Origin: Tetracladium setigerum | Taxonomy: Eukaryota; Ascomycota; Leotiomycetes; Helotiales | Assembly (NCBI GenBank): GCA_031472005.1 | Contig: PZJY01000009.1 | Location: 1,674,001 to 1,738,000, forward strand | Length of the DNA stretch: 64,000 nt | Direction: 5' to 3' | Part shown: piece by piece, positions 23,118-35,239 of the stretch | Position numbering within the stretch: the first letter of the stretch is position 1 | How the letters are laid out: every line of letters begins with the position of its first letter | The notes under the pieces: model-generated | Databases searched by the model: none | The model's input: the letters and a program-made list of their open reading frames with translations, nothing else | What the model was told of the DNA's origin: nothing | Position numbers and translations under genes: made by a program

Positions 23118-24648
23118 GGTGGGTAGCCGCTGAATCGAAATCGGAATGACTGAGGAAGAAAAGGGAGAATTGCAGTACAAAAAACAAAGAGCGACGACCG
23201 ATGCTTTTGATCGTGACAAACTTGCTCTCAGCCGAGGGCTAGTGTGGCAGCACTGGTATTGGTATTAAGCCACCATCAGCCACAGGTAGGCCAATTGTTC
23301 ATGCAATAATTAGCCAAGAATTGACGTTTTTTTAGTATGTCTTACAACAGGTCAATGGTAGACGATACAATTGACAGACTATACGCCTCCGTCCAAATAA
23401 GATCACTCCAGACACCAATGAGTTGCTTGGCATGGTGGATATCAAAAGAGTAATTGGGTAGGGCTGGACATTTAAACATAAGCTCGACTTCCCTGCTGCA
23501 AGGTAACGGACATGAAGATTCGAATTCGAATCTTGGCAACAAGCCATTGACGCTTTCCACTCTCTCTCGTGACCAGCACGAACACAAAGATTCTCGAATA
23601 TTAGCCAAGTAGCGATTGTATTTTTATTGATCTTCTTCTGTACTGATCGTCTATCCTCGGAACAACTAACGGCGGAGTGGGAAGGTTGAAAGTATGTATC
23701 GGTGTTCGAGTATTACCCCCTACTTACTGTACTTAATTTCTATAAACGGACAGCAGGGTGCAAAAGTAATGAAGCCCTCAAGACCTTGGCAAGCCCAGCC
23801 CAACTTAACCCAAACATGAGCCTCCTTGCAAGGAGGGCGGGTGGAGGTCATATGTAGTTTTTGTATCCTAATCTGGACTGTACTGTGCAGTACATGCCTT
23901 ATACAACAAGTGGGAAAGAAGTCCCGAGACTCAAGAGGCGCCAATTTTCAGACGTAGAAGGCAACATTGTGAGCAGTGGGGAGTATCAATAAGATAAAAC
24001 ACAGCCAGCGTTCCCATCTTAAAGTGTATTGTACTTTTTAATTTCAATCCTCTGACAAACAGCCGCTGACAAGTTAACTTTACTTCCCTCGGCCATCGAC
24101 GAGAGTCTCTCTCTCTCTCTCCCGCGCTATTCTTATGATCCATCAAGAATTACTTCTGATCTCTAAAATGCTACTCTGGGATCTTTGAACAGCGTGGTAA
24201 GCATCGAATAAAAGAACGATCAGTACGAGTGGTAGATACATCTTTTACCTTTACGTCAACAGAGAATAAAACCAATGATAGTCCACAGTTCTTGTGTAAA
24301 ATAACATAACAAGCACACACACTTCCCCCTTGAATAAAGTATGTATGTCATTATAACGACTTAGTCGCCATGTCTTAATTCTCAAACGTGAAACTCATTC
24401 TTAGCCTTTAATATCTCTGCCTCGTCCCCCAACCCGCAACCATTATTCCTCCCATATTGCCAAGCCTTCCCCATCAACCAACCAAAACAGTGCTTTCAGC
24501 TCCATCAGCCTTTAGTGCGGCTCTTCTCTTCCCTTGCCAGCAAAACATCCCCCTCCCAAAACTCCACAACGTCCGCATCGGCTTGAGAAAAATCCACAAA
24601 GGGACCAAATATAAATGAATGTGTGCAGTCTGTTAACCAATCAAATCT
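23118..24648. other. Intergenic upstream of the membrane-protein gene
   Basis: Contains the promoter of the membrane-protein gene and then nothing I can assign. One minus-strand frame (23608-23342) has protein-like composition but no domain, no good start and no partner exon. A short CT microsatellite lies at 24107-24120. Confidence 0.45.
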
Positions 24649-24740
24649 GGTCCGATGGTGTAGTTGGTTATCACGTGTCCTTAACAGCTTCTCTAGAAGT
24701 CGATCGGACAAGGTCCTGAGTTCAATCCTCAGTTGGATCA
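24649..24740 (+). tRNA. tRNA-Val (anticodon AAC) with intron
   Basis: The cloverleaf can be drawn by hand. The seven-base acceptor stem GGTCCGA pairs with TTGGATC (two G-T wobbles), and A at 24740 is the discriminator. The D arm holds TAGTTGG. The anticodon stem TGTCC/GGACA encloses TTAACA. The T arm is CTGAG-TTCAATC-CTCAG. The anticodon AAC at 24683-24685 reads valine GUU codons (and GUC/GUA when A34 is inosine). An 18-nt intron (24687-24704) follows position 37, the canonical place for nuclear tRNA introns; removing it leaves the usual TTAACAC loop. Internal A- and B-box sequences (D and T arms) are Pol III promoter elements. Confidence 0.92.
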
Positions 24741-24746
24741 TTTTTT
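24741..24746 (+). terminator. RNA polymerase III terminator of tRNA-Val
   Basis: A run of six T residues directly follows the discriminator base of the tRNA, with a second T run a few bases later. This is the standard Pol III stop signal. Confidence 0.85.
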
Positions 24747-25419
24747 GAATTTTTTTTGGCGTCCAGAGTAGAGCTACTGGGATGGAACTACGCAGGTTGC
24801 TCTTCTTTGAGAAAGCCGGACAAGGCACATATACTTGTGCTACCAAATGCAGAAACAATTAAAGAAAATCAACAAGAAATCAATGGATTGGTTACTTAAC
24901 TCTCTCCCTGGCCCCGAATGTAATCTTACATCTTCCACATCTCACAAAATCAAACAGAAGGAAAGTATTGTAAATGCTTCAATTTGAATTCTCCCTAACT
25001 ACCTTGAAGACGCCGCTTCGTTTGATGCTCCATGCTCCACGCTTTCATACGTAAAATCCCCATTCGTACATCGCATTCATTTCATCCATCCCTCCCAATG
25101 CATGTATGCAAGTAAAGCAAAGTACGCCACCCATTTTGTTTTGGAGAACCCATAAAGAACGTGAAAGAGCATCTAAAATACAATCCAGTCAATGATTTTG
25201 TTGATCCTGTCATCAATCCAAAGCTTCAATCTCCCTTCCAAGGAACGAACGAATGAGCAATAAAGAATGAATGAATTCAACCAACCAAGCAAGCAGTCAC
25301 AAAGTCAAAGCGCTGCAATATTTGAAGAAAAAGCAATGATGATTCGATCGGTTCATGCAATGGCTTGAAGGAAGGCAAGTGGAAGAACGAGGAAATGAAA
25401 GAGGGTGGATAAAGAGAAA
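24747..25419. other. Intergenic, 3' of the ELL gene
   Basis: AT-rich and lacking any supported frame. It should contain the ELL 3' UTR. Several tetranucleotide-like AACC/AAGC and GAAC/GAATGA words occur near 25245-25290. No gene is seen. Confidence 0.5.
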
Positions 25420-27693
25420 TCACAAAGACATCGTGGCCTCGTTGATCTCCCTCTTCATCGCAGCCAATCTCTTGTGCATCTCCATCAGTTCCTCCCATTG
25501 GTCGCCATCTCTCTCACGCTCGGCTTGGGCACTCAACTCTTGGTGGAGCTTGAGGTAAGGGGCGTGGTACATCTTGTACTTGCTAGCCATCTTGATGATG
25601 TGGTCGCTGAGTCGGCTGGAGTTCGAGGTTGCAGAAGAGGCAGAAGAGGTGTTACGCTTGTGAGCGAGGGTAGGGTTTTGAAGGTGGCGTGGGGTCGAGG
25701 AGTTGCTGGATGAGCTGCCAAATTCAGAAGCATTTGTTGGTGGGGAGGAAGCCAGTGGAGATGACTTTTGTGGGGAAGTGCCCTTGCTCTTGACCGTGAT
25801 AGAGGAGGTGGCGTTGGAGGATTGGCTAGCATCTGAAGGGCGTGCCTTTTTGCTTAGTGGCTGGCTTGAATCGCTTGTGTTGATCTCCTCATCGCGAGCA
25901 CGCTTTGTCTTAGCTTGTGCTGGTACTTGCTTCTTCTTGGGCTCCTCCTTCTCCTCAACAATGGTACGTGCCTTCTTTGCTGGCTGGGGTTTGGCTCATC
26001 CTCTTCTCGGACACGCTTTGGCTTGGGAGCTTGGGCAGATGGCTTGTTAGCAGCTGGCTTGGGGGCAACAGGCTTCTTGGTGACTGGGGCATCGTCCTCC
26101 GAATCGCTGTTGACAAATTTACTTGAAAGAGGTCTGGCACCACCAGCCTTGATGGGGGCTTCCTTCCTAGGAGCTAGTGGAGCCTTCTTCTTGCTTGCGG
26201 GAACTCGCTTGGCCTGGGTCTCCTTCTCGGGAACTCGCTTGGCTGCTGCTGCTGCTTTTGGTGCAGGTGGTTGAGATGTCGCGCGAGCCTTGCCATCCTT
26301 CTTGATTCGGTTGATTACCTTCTTTGCGCCCTCCTCTCCGTCTCGTGTAGGCGTATCTAGGCCAGAATCGACCCGTGGAGTGCGTGGGATAGGTCCTTGT
26401 GCGATTTTGGCCTGGACAACGCTAAGAGTAGATCCGTCTCCGCGAGTTTCAAGTGGCTTCAGTCTCTCCCATTCATCATCATTCGCTGGAAGTCTCATAC
26501 GGTCGTAGATCTTCACCGCCGCATCAATGACAGCCTGGCGATCCTCTTGAGTATCGTAGTTAAAAGCCCAGACATCGAGTTCCTTCCAGTAGTTCTTGCG
26601 AAGCGTGAACAGCTTGGTTGAATCGTCCTTGTCGGCTACCTTGTTCAGGGCAGTGTCGAACAGGTTGGAGTCTACATCGTTGAGGAGCTTCAGTTGCAAA
26701 TCATTCTCGGACATCGGGCCCAGGGCAAGAATGTGGATGATCGGCTTGCGTGCAGCCTTAGCTCGCTCTGCTGCCAATTGCGAAGCTGGGACAGAAGTAG
26801 GTCCTACTGAAGGAGAACCCTTTCCACTGAGGGCAGGGCTTGCAGGCATAGAGCGAGCAGTGTCATTGAGACGACCTTGTGCAGACAGGAACTTAGACTT
26901 GCTTGAGCCTTTGAGAGGGCCTCGCTTTGGGTCCAGTGTGGCATTGAGAAGTTGGGTCCTGCGGATGGTCAAACTACTGCGCACTTCCTCCCTTGCGGAC
27001 AGACTTACGTATTTCCCTGCTTTCTTGCCTTCTCCTCTGCCATAGATCTCTCCAATGCATCTCTCGCTGCATCAGCCCCAGCGGTGACGGATTGAACGGC
27101 CTCGGCAGAGGTTTTGGAGAGAGTGGTGGTGGGTTTCTGGGCTTTCCAGTTGGGATTGAAGGTTCTCTGGAACCAAGCATGTGGTTTTCCGAGCGGTTGG
27201 ATCGGCATCGTGGAGTCGGAGTCGGAGGATTGTTGCTGGTATAATTCGTGGGCGAAGGGATCTTGATATTGAGAGAGTTGTTGCGTCTGTGTGCCAAAGG
27301 AAAGGTTCTAAGAAAGAAATACCAATTAGTTTTCTGTTTCGTGCGCGAGACCATAATTCCTATTGTTCCTAGCGCCATTGCTACTTTTCCCCTTCCTATT
27401 GTGGCATCTAGGAATTGTGAAGTGAAGTGAAGTGAAGTCTAGAGTCCTGTTCACCTCACTTTCCCCAAGCCACAACCAACTGCAACACCAACCCCGAGAA
27501 AAATAATTACCGGGTGCTGCCCCAAGGACAATTGAATTGCCTTTCCATTTTGAACACACTTGATCATCTCCTCGATCATGCCATCCGTCAAGGTCAGCCC
27601 AATTATATCCTGTGTCGAGGATCCGGACTTGGACGGCATGCCCGAGAAACTCTCGAAGGACAGGCCCGACTCGGGGACTCTAAGGGAAGGCAT
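25420..27693 (-). CDS. ELL-type RNA polymerase II elongation factor (two frame breaks)
   Basis: ELL proteins suppress transient pausing of RNA polymerase II and form part of elongation complexes. Exon 1 is 27693-27511 (MPSLRVPESGLSF...LSLGQHP). A 203-nt intron follows, then a second exon from 27307 (NLSFGTQTQQLSQY). The N-terminal ELL domain includes SSLTIRRTQLLNATLDPKRG and RKPIIHILALGPMSENDLQL. The C-terminal occludin/ELL domain is LSDHIIKMASKYKMYHAPYL and then QWEELMEMHKRLAAMKREIN, ending at TGA 25422-25420. These pieces lie in three frames. At the CCC run 27015-27017 a missing base separates RKQG from KYVSLSAREE; the only alternative is a 32-nt intron, too short for fungi. At the GGGG run 25986-25989 a missing base separates DEPNP from AKKARTIVEEK. 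The domain content across breaks argues for one gene. Confidence 0.85.
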
Positions 27694-28349
27694 GGTGAAG
27701 GATTCGCAGATCGGATTGTGGGAAAGACTGTCGTTGGGATTTGGTAGGGAGAATTCGAAAGGGTTCTCGTTCGATTTGCACTTCTGCTGGAGTGTTCGCG
27801 GAAGTTGGTTGTTCTATGTCGATATCCAGACGGTCCCTTGACGATCCATTTGTCATGGGGAAATAATGGGACTCGGGGTTAGCAGCAAGCAGATGAATGG
27901 GAAGAAGAACGGATGGCTGCTTGCTGTGAATCCTCGACGTTATTCACTCCAACTACTGCGACGGCCAAGTCAGCAACAGTGGTTCGACAGCGAAAGAGTG
28001 AACAATGAGAGGGAGGAGGAGTGGTGGAGGACGACGACGAGCAAGCATGAGGGGACGACGATGGATGTTTGATCGATCAGGTCCAGCACCAGCAGCAGTC
28101 CGTACAGCAGCGTCCCGTAGCCAGCAGCAGCACAGTGTGTGTCCACTGTCCAGCCATTTGAGCGAGGCGTTGCAGTCATTCCACGCCGCCAGCACCAAAA
28201 GCGACTAGTGAGTCCGTCAGACTTACCTGTGAGTGGTTGTTTTGCGCTGCAGGTGCCACCACTGCCCAGATGGGGGCTCCTCCCAGGGATGGATGCAGCC
28301 TGCTTTCGGAGAGTCTAGGGTGAGCGGGTGGAAGTGCTGGGTCTGGGTC

Positions 28350-28391
28350 GGCGTGGGCGTGGGCGTGGGCGTAGGTGTAGGCTTGGGCGTG
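28350..28391. repeat. GGCGTG hexamer microsatellite
   Basis: Four near-perfect GGCGTG units followed by degenerate copies (GTAGGTGTAGGCTTGGGCGTG). Confidence 0.8.
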
Positions 28392-29755
28392 AGAGAGTGG
28401 GCGTGTGTGTGTGTTGGGGAAGTGTGAGGCTTTGGGGGACTCTGGGACTGTGGTTGGCGAAGAGTTTTGAGGGTTGTGAGGATTATTATGAGAATAATGG
28501 GATAGATATTCTCGTCAAGATACCAAGGAACTCTGCTGCCCAGAAGTACTGTAGTGCAGACTGTGCAGTACTCTCATCCCCCGGTCTGTGTTGGACTACT
28601 GACTAACTATCTTGGGGACGAAACCTACCTCCACAATGCGGAACACTACCTTCGGGCACCAAAAACAACGGAGGCAAAATAGGTGATGTGCTGTGCTGGA
28701 CTAGTCCTGTACGACACCTACTTTATTCCCAGTGTTCGGGCGTCGGCTGGCCGAACATTGGAAACATTCAAGTTTTATTAAGATTGTGAGAAGCGGATGG
28801 ACGAAGGACGATGTGTGGATCTCAAACCGTAGCGTCCAGGTTTTATAAGTTTATAAGGGCCCGTGGTTGGTGGTCCTGAATCTCTGGGTTTGATATAGAT
28901 GTGCTCCATCACATATATAAAAGCACATATCCGCTATTGTCGTTGGACGACCTTCATACTTTTGCTAGAGACAATCTCAAACACGAACAATCGCCGTTTC
29001 AAGGTCATTCATTCATCATTATTTGCTCTTACGACAAATCGCGACTCTCCATCATCTTCCTCCTCTCAGAGGTGAGGTACTTTGGTACAGTACTGGTGCT
29101 TGACCCAGCTGCTTATTACACACGCCGACGTACATCCCGAAGATGGGATGGAGCCCATTATTCCAGGAACGACTCCCACGGAGCTGTATCGAGCGAAACG
29201 AACCTATGGCCGAAGATTGGAAATCATTCTTCTCAGGAATATTACCACGCAGCTGCTGGCTGACAAACTCCTCCAAGGCATCTGGAGAACTCCAGGAACT
29301 CCCTCCCACTCTGTCCACACTGTGTTGCAGTGAATCTTTGAGAGGTTTGAACAATCCCCCCCAGACTTTCCCGAAATACCAACGGTATGCTTGAATTGAA
29401 GCTTCCTCGGTTTCGGTCTTTCGATCCCATTCATCACCTGCTTCGGGAGATCCCAAATCTTCCGTTCACCTAGGACGAACGAATGTTTTATTAACCGGGA
29501 TGCCATCCAGGCACGCAGCGGACTCTGCAAGGGAACCCCGATGTCAAGTGACGATGCTCGGAGAAGCGATGATGGTAGCTCCATATTAATTGATACTTCC
29601 CCATACTTTTGGAATTATCCAAATGTAAAGCACTTTACGGAACGGAGGCAACCAGACTATTATCATTATTATTATATATCTTCGGCCTCGATAACCAATT
29701 GACCAAGATCAGCAGGAGGTATAACTTCCCCGCACAAAGGAGTTTGTGGTGGATG

Positions 29756-29775
29756 TGTTGTGTTGTGTTGTGTTG
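29756..29775. repeat. TGTTG pentamer microsatellite
   Basis: Four perfect TGTTG units followed by a degenerate TGTGG. Confidence 0.8.
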
Positions 29776-30524
29776 TGTGGTGTTGGACCGAGGAAACTCT
29801 GGTTGTCAGAGACTGCTCATCTGCTCATCCAACAACCATCACCTGCTCTAAGGTTTGTTGTCACTACTGTAACAAAGACCTCGACCTATCCAATGATCCC
29901 CCACCCACTTATGAAGAAGTGCACACTAACTACTACCTGCTTGCCCACTGTTTTTGGGATGGTGGTGCCATCCCTCTTCTTTCTTTTTGCTTCTGGCCGC
30001 CCTTCCCCTTTCCCAAACTTGATCAGATTTTTTTTCTTTTATCAGATGAAAAGTCCACGCGAGTGGGAATCGGCAGCGTTACATTATTGTTGTGTCTTTC
30101 TTTTGGCGAGGATTCCTTCGCCTGTGTTTCACTCCCTCGAAACTCTCGAAACGGAGATCATCTCCCTGCCACCACCACCACTCAACCTTCCCGACGAGCG
30201 GGCATGCAACTCAAGATCTGATCGCGGATACCATCAACCGAACGAACGAGCTAGCCCCGATCTCCACTTCTTCCTCTCGTCTGTTATTCCTCTTTCGGTT
30301 TTGGGCTGCTGCTTTCTTACTTTCTGCTTCTGCTTCCTGCAACACCATACATACAGTAATAATACGAAGCACCACCCTACGCTACAACAATACTATACCA
30401 CCTTTGCATCTGCCACGCCAACCCGACAAAACACCGCTCTGTTCAAACTTCATCTTCCTCAAAACAAGGTTGCCTACTCAAACACAAGTCACCCCCAACA
30501 AAACCCCCCAAAATAGAGACTGGG

Positions 30525-30935
30525 ATGAAGGATGGAGAGATGGAACGATCGGATGTTTCCGAGTTTGAACCACTCAGCGAACTACCGGGAAGGACCAGGC
30601 CTTCAGGTCGATCAGGAACGAACACCAGAAACGCCGTGACCTTGGGCAGTCAACAAAGAGCGCTTCACGCAAGTAATTTCATTATTTCACATTCTTTACT
30701 ATTCGTCTCACACTCTTTTCTCAATTTTGCCAGAACAATCTGCACCGTCGCTGAGGGGAGGGAACACAACACAAAAGGAGGGGCAAAGTAAATGTCAAAA
30801 GTATGACGGATGAATCTCCGTAGCGCGCGCCCTCAGCAAGCCACGTTGAATTCAATTCCAGATCTGGCAGGATGTCAGACTCTTCTGGGAGGCGAAGAGA
30901 TATATCATTTTTGTGTTTTGAGCTGGGAAGTTTAA
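30525..30935 (+). CDS. Putative small protein, three exons
   Basis: I do not recognise this protein. An ATG in a weak context after a long CT/CA-rich leader opens a frame with codon use unlike the surrounding junk: MERSDVSEFEPLSELPGRTR, then SGRSGTNTRNAVTLGSQQRA. Two GT-AG introns can be placed in phase (30673-30733 and 30788-30861), giving exons 30525-30672, 30734-30787 and 30862-30935 and a 91-residue product ending FCVLSWEV. The third exon is the weakest part. A different frame from 30872 stays open for 158 codons to 31348 (MSDSSGRRRDISF) and could be the real 3' exon under another splice or after a frame error. No signal peptide or membrane segment. It could be a genuine lineage-specific gene or the 5' remnant of a longer one. 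Confidence 0.35.
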
Positions 30936-33178
30936 AGCCAAAGAAGAAGGAAGATATCCTTTCTGCTTCTCCCGTCTTGACCTGCCAATTCGATACTTCG
31001 GTACCTGACATGCACACGCCTGGGATATATGCCGGCAACCTGCCCAATAACGATCAATCGAACAATACAGTAGGATGTTATGTTGGTTGCCTGATTACAG
31101 ACTTCTTGTCTTACCATCCAAGACTCCAGAATCCAAACTTCTCCAGAACCGAGAATGCATTCCAAAGATCTCACAGGATAACAAGAATTCGAGGCTTTGT
31201 TCATGGGCATCTACTTTGCCGTACGCTCAATTTCATCCGTACTTCGTACTGGAACCAATTGACCCAATCGCTTCCAGGCTTGTTGAGACGAAACCACAAC
31301 GACTCAGATGAGACGCTTGTAATGCAGGACGACTCAGCGAATAAATGATCACCTTTAGTGGTTAAATTTAAATGCTTGACCATTCCCATCCCATGCCATC
31401 CTTCTTGTTCGTTCCTCACCGCAACCAAAATAAAGGCTGTATCAAAATACGAGCACATGCGTCTGCTCAAAAGGCGTCCCTCCGCTATCAGAACCCCCAA
31501 CCACCTTCTCGGTCCTTTCGGTACTCAAGTACCAATGCCCGAAAATGCTGACTTCGCAGCAAAAAACACACGAGAACAAGGTCGCCTGCATCCTTTACCG
31601 AAGCTTACATACATGAACCGGGCAACGGTCAACGGTGAAGAAGAAATCTTACCTCATTTCAAGGCTTTCAAGTCAGCGGGCTGGAAACCTGACGAGCGCG
31701 GCCATAACTCTGCGTCGGCAGCCAGCTGGCCTGCATTATTCGTTCGCTAGTACTGTGAACTACTTTCGTGAGATACAGAACAGTGCCTCCTACGTAGATT
31801 TTGGGATTCCGTGTAACTTCTCAGCTCGGTGAAATCATTTAGGTCTGACAAGATGAAATGGATGGTGGAACGATGGATGGTTGGCTGAATGGCCATGGGT
31901 AGCCAGCTCATTATTAACCTTTTCCCCATATTCTCAATTGGTTGGTTGGCTATACTTAGTTCTCACCTGTCGACCTGCCTCCTTTCACAACGCTCCATTA
32001 TTGCAAGTGGCATTAGATGTCTATACCTTCTTACAGTACATTTGATATATCGAGTCGCAAATATTTCATCAATAATATTTCCCCAAAAGAACCCCCAAAG
32101 AAAGACCCCGCTATCCAGTCTCGGCCCGCAGGCCCCCTGCTAGAGCGCAGAGAAGCGCTTCCTTCCGCGTTCGGGATACTGCCCTACGTCCGCCATCAAA
32201 GCGGTGCAACAACAAAGTTCTGTTGATCTTTTCCTTGCGCGGTTTTTTCGGAATGCGTTACCGAGGAATTTTACCTCTTTGCCGCCAGAGTAGCAATACG
32301 GTGGAGTATTAGTTCTGCATCTCTGGAAACTCCATGAATGAATTCAAGTCCTGTTCGCGAGGAAAAGAGAAGCGGCGGTGAGGTAGCGACATGAATACAT
32401 AATTTCAATAACTGGCCCTTCCAATCTCGATAGCCAGCGGTTCCTGAATCACAAATCCACACATCCACATTGACCTTGTCTTTGCCACGCCATCCTAGCC
32501 ACGCAGGCAAAAGAAGGAAAGATCCGTGCGAAAGCGCCGCCCAAAGTCATTTACTTTTCATTCCTGAGACAATAATAATGATAATAATGACAACAACAAA
32601 CAATAACAGAAAGACTTCTCTTCTCTGGCTGGTTTTTCTCTCGACGCCCTCGAATGTATGTATGCCTCAAGTCGATGAATGGAATGAGGAACGGGAAGGA
32701 GTCACATTCTTTGGATCCTTGGTGTCTCGTTTCGCTTGCTATTAATACCGTAGCGTCCGCTGGGCTTGCTGGGGTTAGTTTGGGAGGATTCGAGCCAGCG
32801 ACGTCACAGTCACGATTGCCAGTCACCTTAAGCGCTGAATTGAAAGCTGGGATTATGTTGAAATATTGTATCGAGCGTGTGCATGATGGGAGAATTCTTC
32901 CATATCGAAGTAAATGGAGAAAAGCGGTATTTTTCCTCGTTCGGTTTGGTCGATTTAGATAGTTGTTGATTTGGGAGGGTTTGGAGAATTTCGATGAAGT
33001 CATCATTGTCCAGCGTTCCAAAGCCAAAATGGGCAAACTGACAAAGAAATTCTTAAAATGAAAGTAACATTAACAATTTCTCGAAGTGCTATTCATGCGT
33101 CTTCTCTCTCGGCCCTACCAATTGACTATCATACTTCTTCTTCTCTTCTTCATACCATCAAAAGCCTGCCAAATAAAA
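30936..33178. other. Gene-poor intergenic region
   Basis: Apart from the 158-codon alternative frame (to 31348) mentioned with the preceding gene, no coding region is supported. The right end holds the DUF2237 promoter and CT-rich leader. A B-box-like word near 32790 does not belong to a foldable tRNA. An ATA/ATG-rich patch lies around 32570-32600. Confidence 0.45.
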
Positions 33179-33747
33179 ATGGCTTCAAAAGCACCCCTCA
33201 ATGGTAAGATTACACCAAGCACCCCGCACCACCGCATCTTTGATATCAAGACTAACACGACACAACCATAGTATTGAAAGGCCCTCTTGCGCTATTCAGT
33301 AAAGAGCCTATGACGGGTTTCTACCGCAATGGATACTGTCACGCTGGTCCTGATGATGCTGGGAATCATTCCGTCGCCGGTACAGTGCATTCATTCTCAT
33401 TACCCTCCTTCTCCTCCTCCTCCCCTCCATAGGTATCCAATAATCCTGTCACTAAAGCCCAAACTCAAGCAACTCTCACCACACCCTTTCTAAACTTCAC
33501 TGCCTCGCGTGGAAATAATCTCCGCTCAATTGGCCTCACCGAGGGTTGTAGATGGTGCCTCTGTGCTGGAAGATGGAAGGAAGCATTGGAGTACTCGAAG
33601 ACGTTACCCGAAGGGCATCCGGAAAGAAAGGCGGTCGTCCCATTGGTGAATTTGGATGCTACGGGGGAGGGAGCATTGAGAGTGGTAGGGTTAGAGGATC
33701 TGAGGATGTTTGAGGATAAGAAGCGGGTGGTGGATGGGGAGAAGTGA
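33179..33747 (+). CDS. DUF2237 family protein
   Basis: DUF2237 is a small conserved family of unknown function, common in bacteria and present in fungi. Exons 33179-33203, 33272-33384 and 33433-33747 (introns 68 and 48 nt) give 150 residues. Family hallmarks in order: the NVLKGPLALF start, EPMTGFYRNGYCHAGPDDAG with the conserved Cys, HSV, FLNFTASRGNNL, the Cys/Trp-rich GCRWCLCAGRWKEA, and VVPLVNLDATGEGALRVVGL followed by the LEDLRMF end. Intron 2 uses a weak donor (GTGCAT). A GTACAG donor five bases earlier gives the wrong phase. An in-frame upstream ATG at 33095 would add a hydrophobic leader (about 28 residues). I prefer MASKAPLN because family members are generally soluble. The invariant Cys and Trp residues hint at an enzymatic or metal site; this is not established. 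Confidence 0.85.
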
Positions 33748-35239
33748 TTTTGTGGGTGGTTTGTAGAGGCAGTGTCGTTGGTGAAGGGGGCGAGGGGGAG
33801 CGTTTATATGTGTATTGTAATTGTTACCCAGGTATTAATTTGACAGTCCGTGTTCTGTTGAAACATGTTCTGTTCTATGAGTTCTGATATGCACTGGTGT
33901 TTCTGGTATTATGTTGCGATCGACTTTTGCTTCCCAAATGTTTCTCATGGTGATCCACAAAACGAGCTCTTCCCAGTCTTTTTCATATCGAACACGTTAT
34001 ATGCAATTGAGGCTCGCTCTCTCTCTCTCAATCCAACAATCAATCCGAGCTTCCTCGCTCCTATAATTGAAGCGACACGTGATGCGAACGCTGTGTATGT
34101 GTTAAGTTGCAATTTTTTGGAATTCAGCCTCAGTCGACGACCAAGACAGTGGATAGATTCATGTCACCCCTAACGTTCTACTTCAAGTCGAATTTCACTT
34201 CGTTGTATTCATTCAGAGCCTGCAAAGAGACGCAAGAGTCAAGAGTGATGTCAAATCTGATCCAAAATAATCTTCGCTTAGCATCCAGCATCGCCAAAAA
34301 CAAAACAAACAAACAAAACCTCACAACCCTTCCGCATACACAATCACACGACACCAAAATCTCTCGATCGTCTTCTAAACACTCTCTCCTTAACACTATC
34401 ATCACCCCCAAGCAATTACAATCAGAATGGTGCATAGCACTCTTGTATTTCGTGACGGGGAGAGCAATCACCAATTTTTGTTGCACATCGCAGTCTTTAT
34501 GAGATGTCCGTGCGCAATAAATTATACCCAAATAGCTATTTTGGAGAGTTACGACGTGCAACAAAACCGAAATACGCCGCTGCTAACCTGTTCGGCATTC
34601 GGCGGTGACAACGGTGACGACAGTGGTGACGGCAACGACGACGGAAAGCGGATTTTGGTGGGAGCTTTCTGGGAAAGTAATTGAAGAATTTGGGAGGTTC
34701 TTATAAAGACATAATATTAGGATCTATTATGAATTAATTTTAAGGTTGAAATGGAGAGTAGTTGAGAAAGGAGAAAGAGGAGAGGCTTGGATTTCACCTG
34801 CACCGGCTTATTCAGATCGCACTTGGGACCTTGAATGGGACGGTTGGTCTTCTAATTTGTATGCGCTTCAATTGCTAGGCTTGGATTGTTATTTTAGTGC
34901 TCTCGAAGTCGTTGTAAGATTTCCCGAGTTCTGAAATTGATGAAGTGATAGAGGCGACGCTGCCGTGTCAACAAGGGAGCCCCAAAATCACTTCAGCGCT
35001 GTCATCAAATTGAAGGCGATTTGGGACATATGTAAGATAGGATTTTTTGGTTTGCACTAGATTGAATGTTTCCCAAAGAGATGCGCCATAACTTGTACAT
35101 AGATATCATCATCCTGCCAGTCGCTGAAATCTGGTGTCGAGGTGTGTGGCCCCGAGAGCAAAAACCCTACCTCATCATCATACCAATGTCTTCAGTAGTA
35201 ATGGAGATCCTCTTTTTCAGGCTCTTCCTCCTAATCCTC
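33748..35239. other. Intergenic region
   Basis: Frames are short and low-complexity. AT-rich around 34680-34750. A run of imperfect GGTGACGA-like trinucleotide-repeat words lies at 34600-34650 (encoding Gly/Asp in one frame), probably chance. No gene is supported. Confidence 0.45.

Larger units (their letters stand above)
27694..30524. other. Long intergenic region with microsatellites and CT-rich leader
   Basis: Holds the ELL promoter on the left. A GGCGTG hexamer tract lies at 28350-28391 and a TGTTG pentamer tract at 29756-29775. From about 29930 to 30520 the plus strand is CT- then CA-rich with many short frames, as in long fungal 5' leaders, ahead of the small putative gene at 30525. 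No other coding region is supported. Confidence 0.5.

Noticed and set aside
23342..23608. Minus-strand 88-codon frame with protein-like composition
   Set aside because: No domain, poor start context, no partner exon with compatible splice sites.
26970..27008. A 32-nt GTAAGT...GCGCAG intron in the ELL gene
   Set aside because: Below the usual lower limit for fungal introns, and reading through after one added base gives natural sequence (KYVSLSAREEVRSSL).
32770..32830. B-box-like word (reverse GGCTCGAATCC) suggesting a minus-strand tRNA
   Set aside because: The flanking bases do not form a T stem, and no matching A box, acceptor stem or anticodon arm was found.
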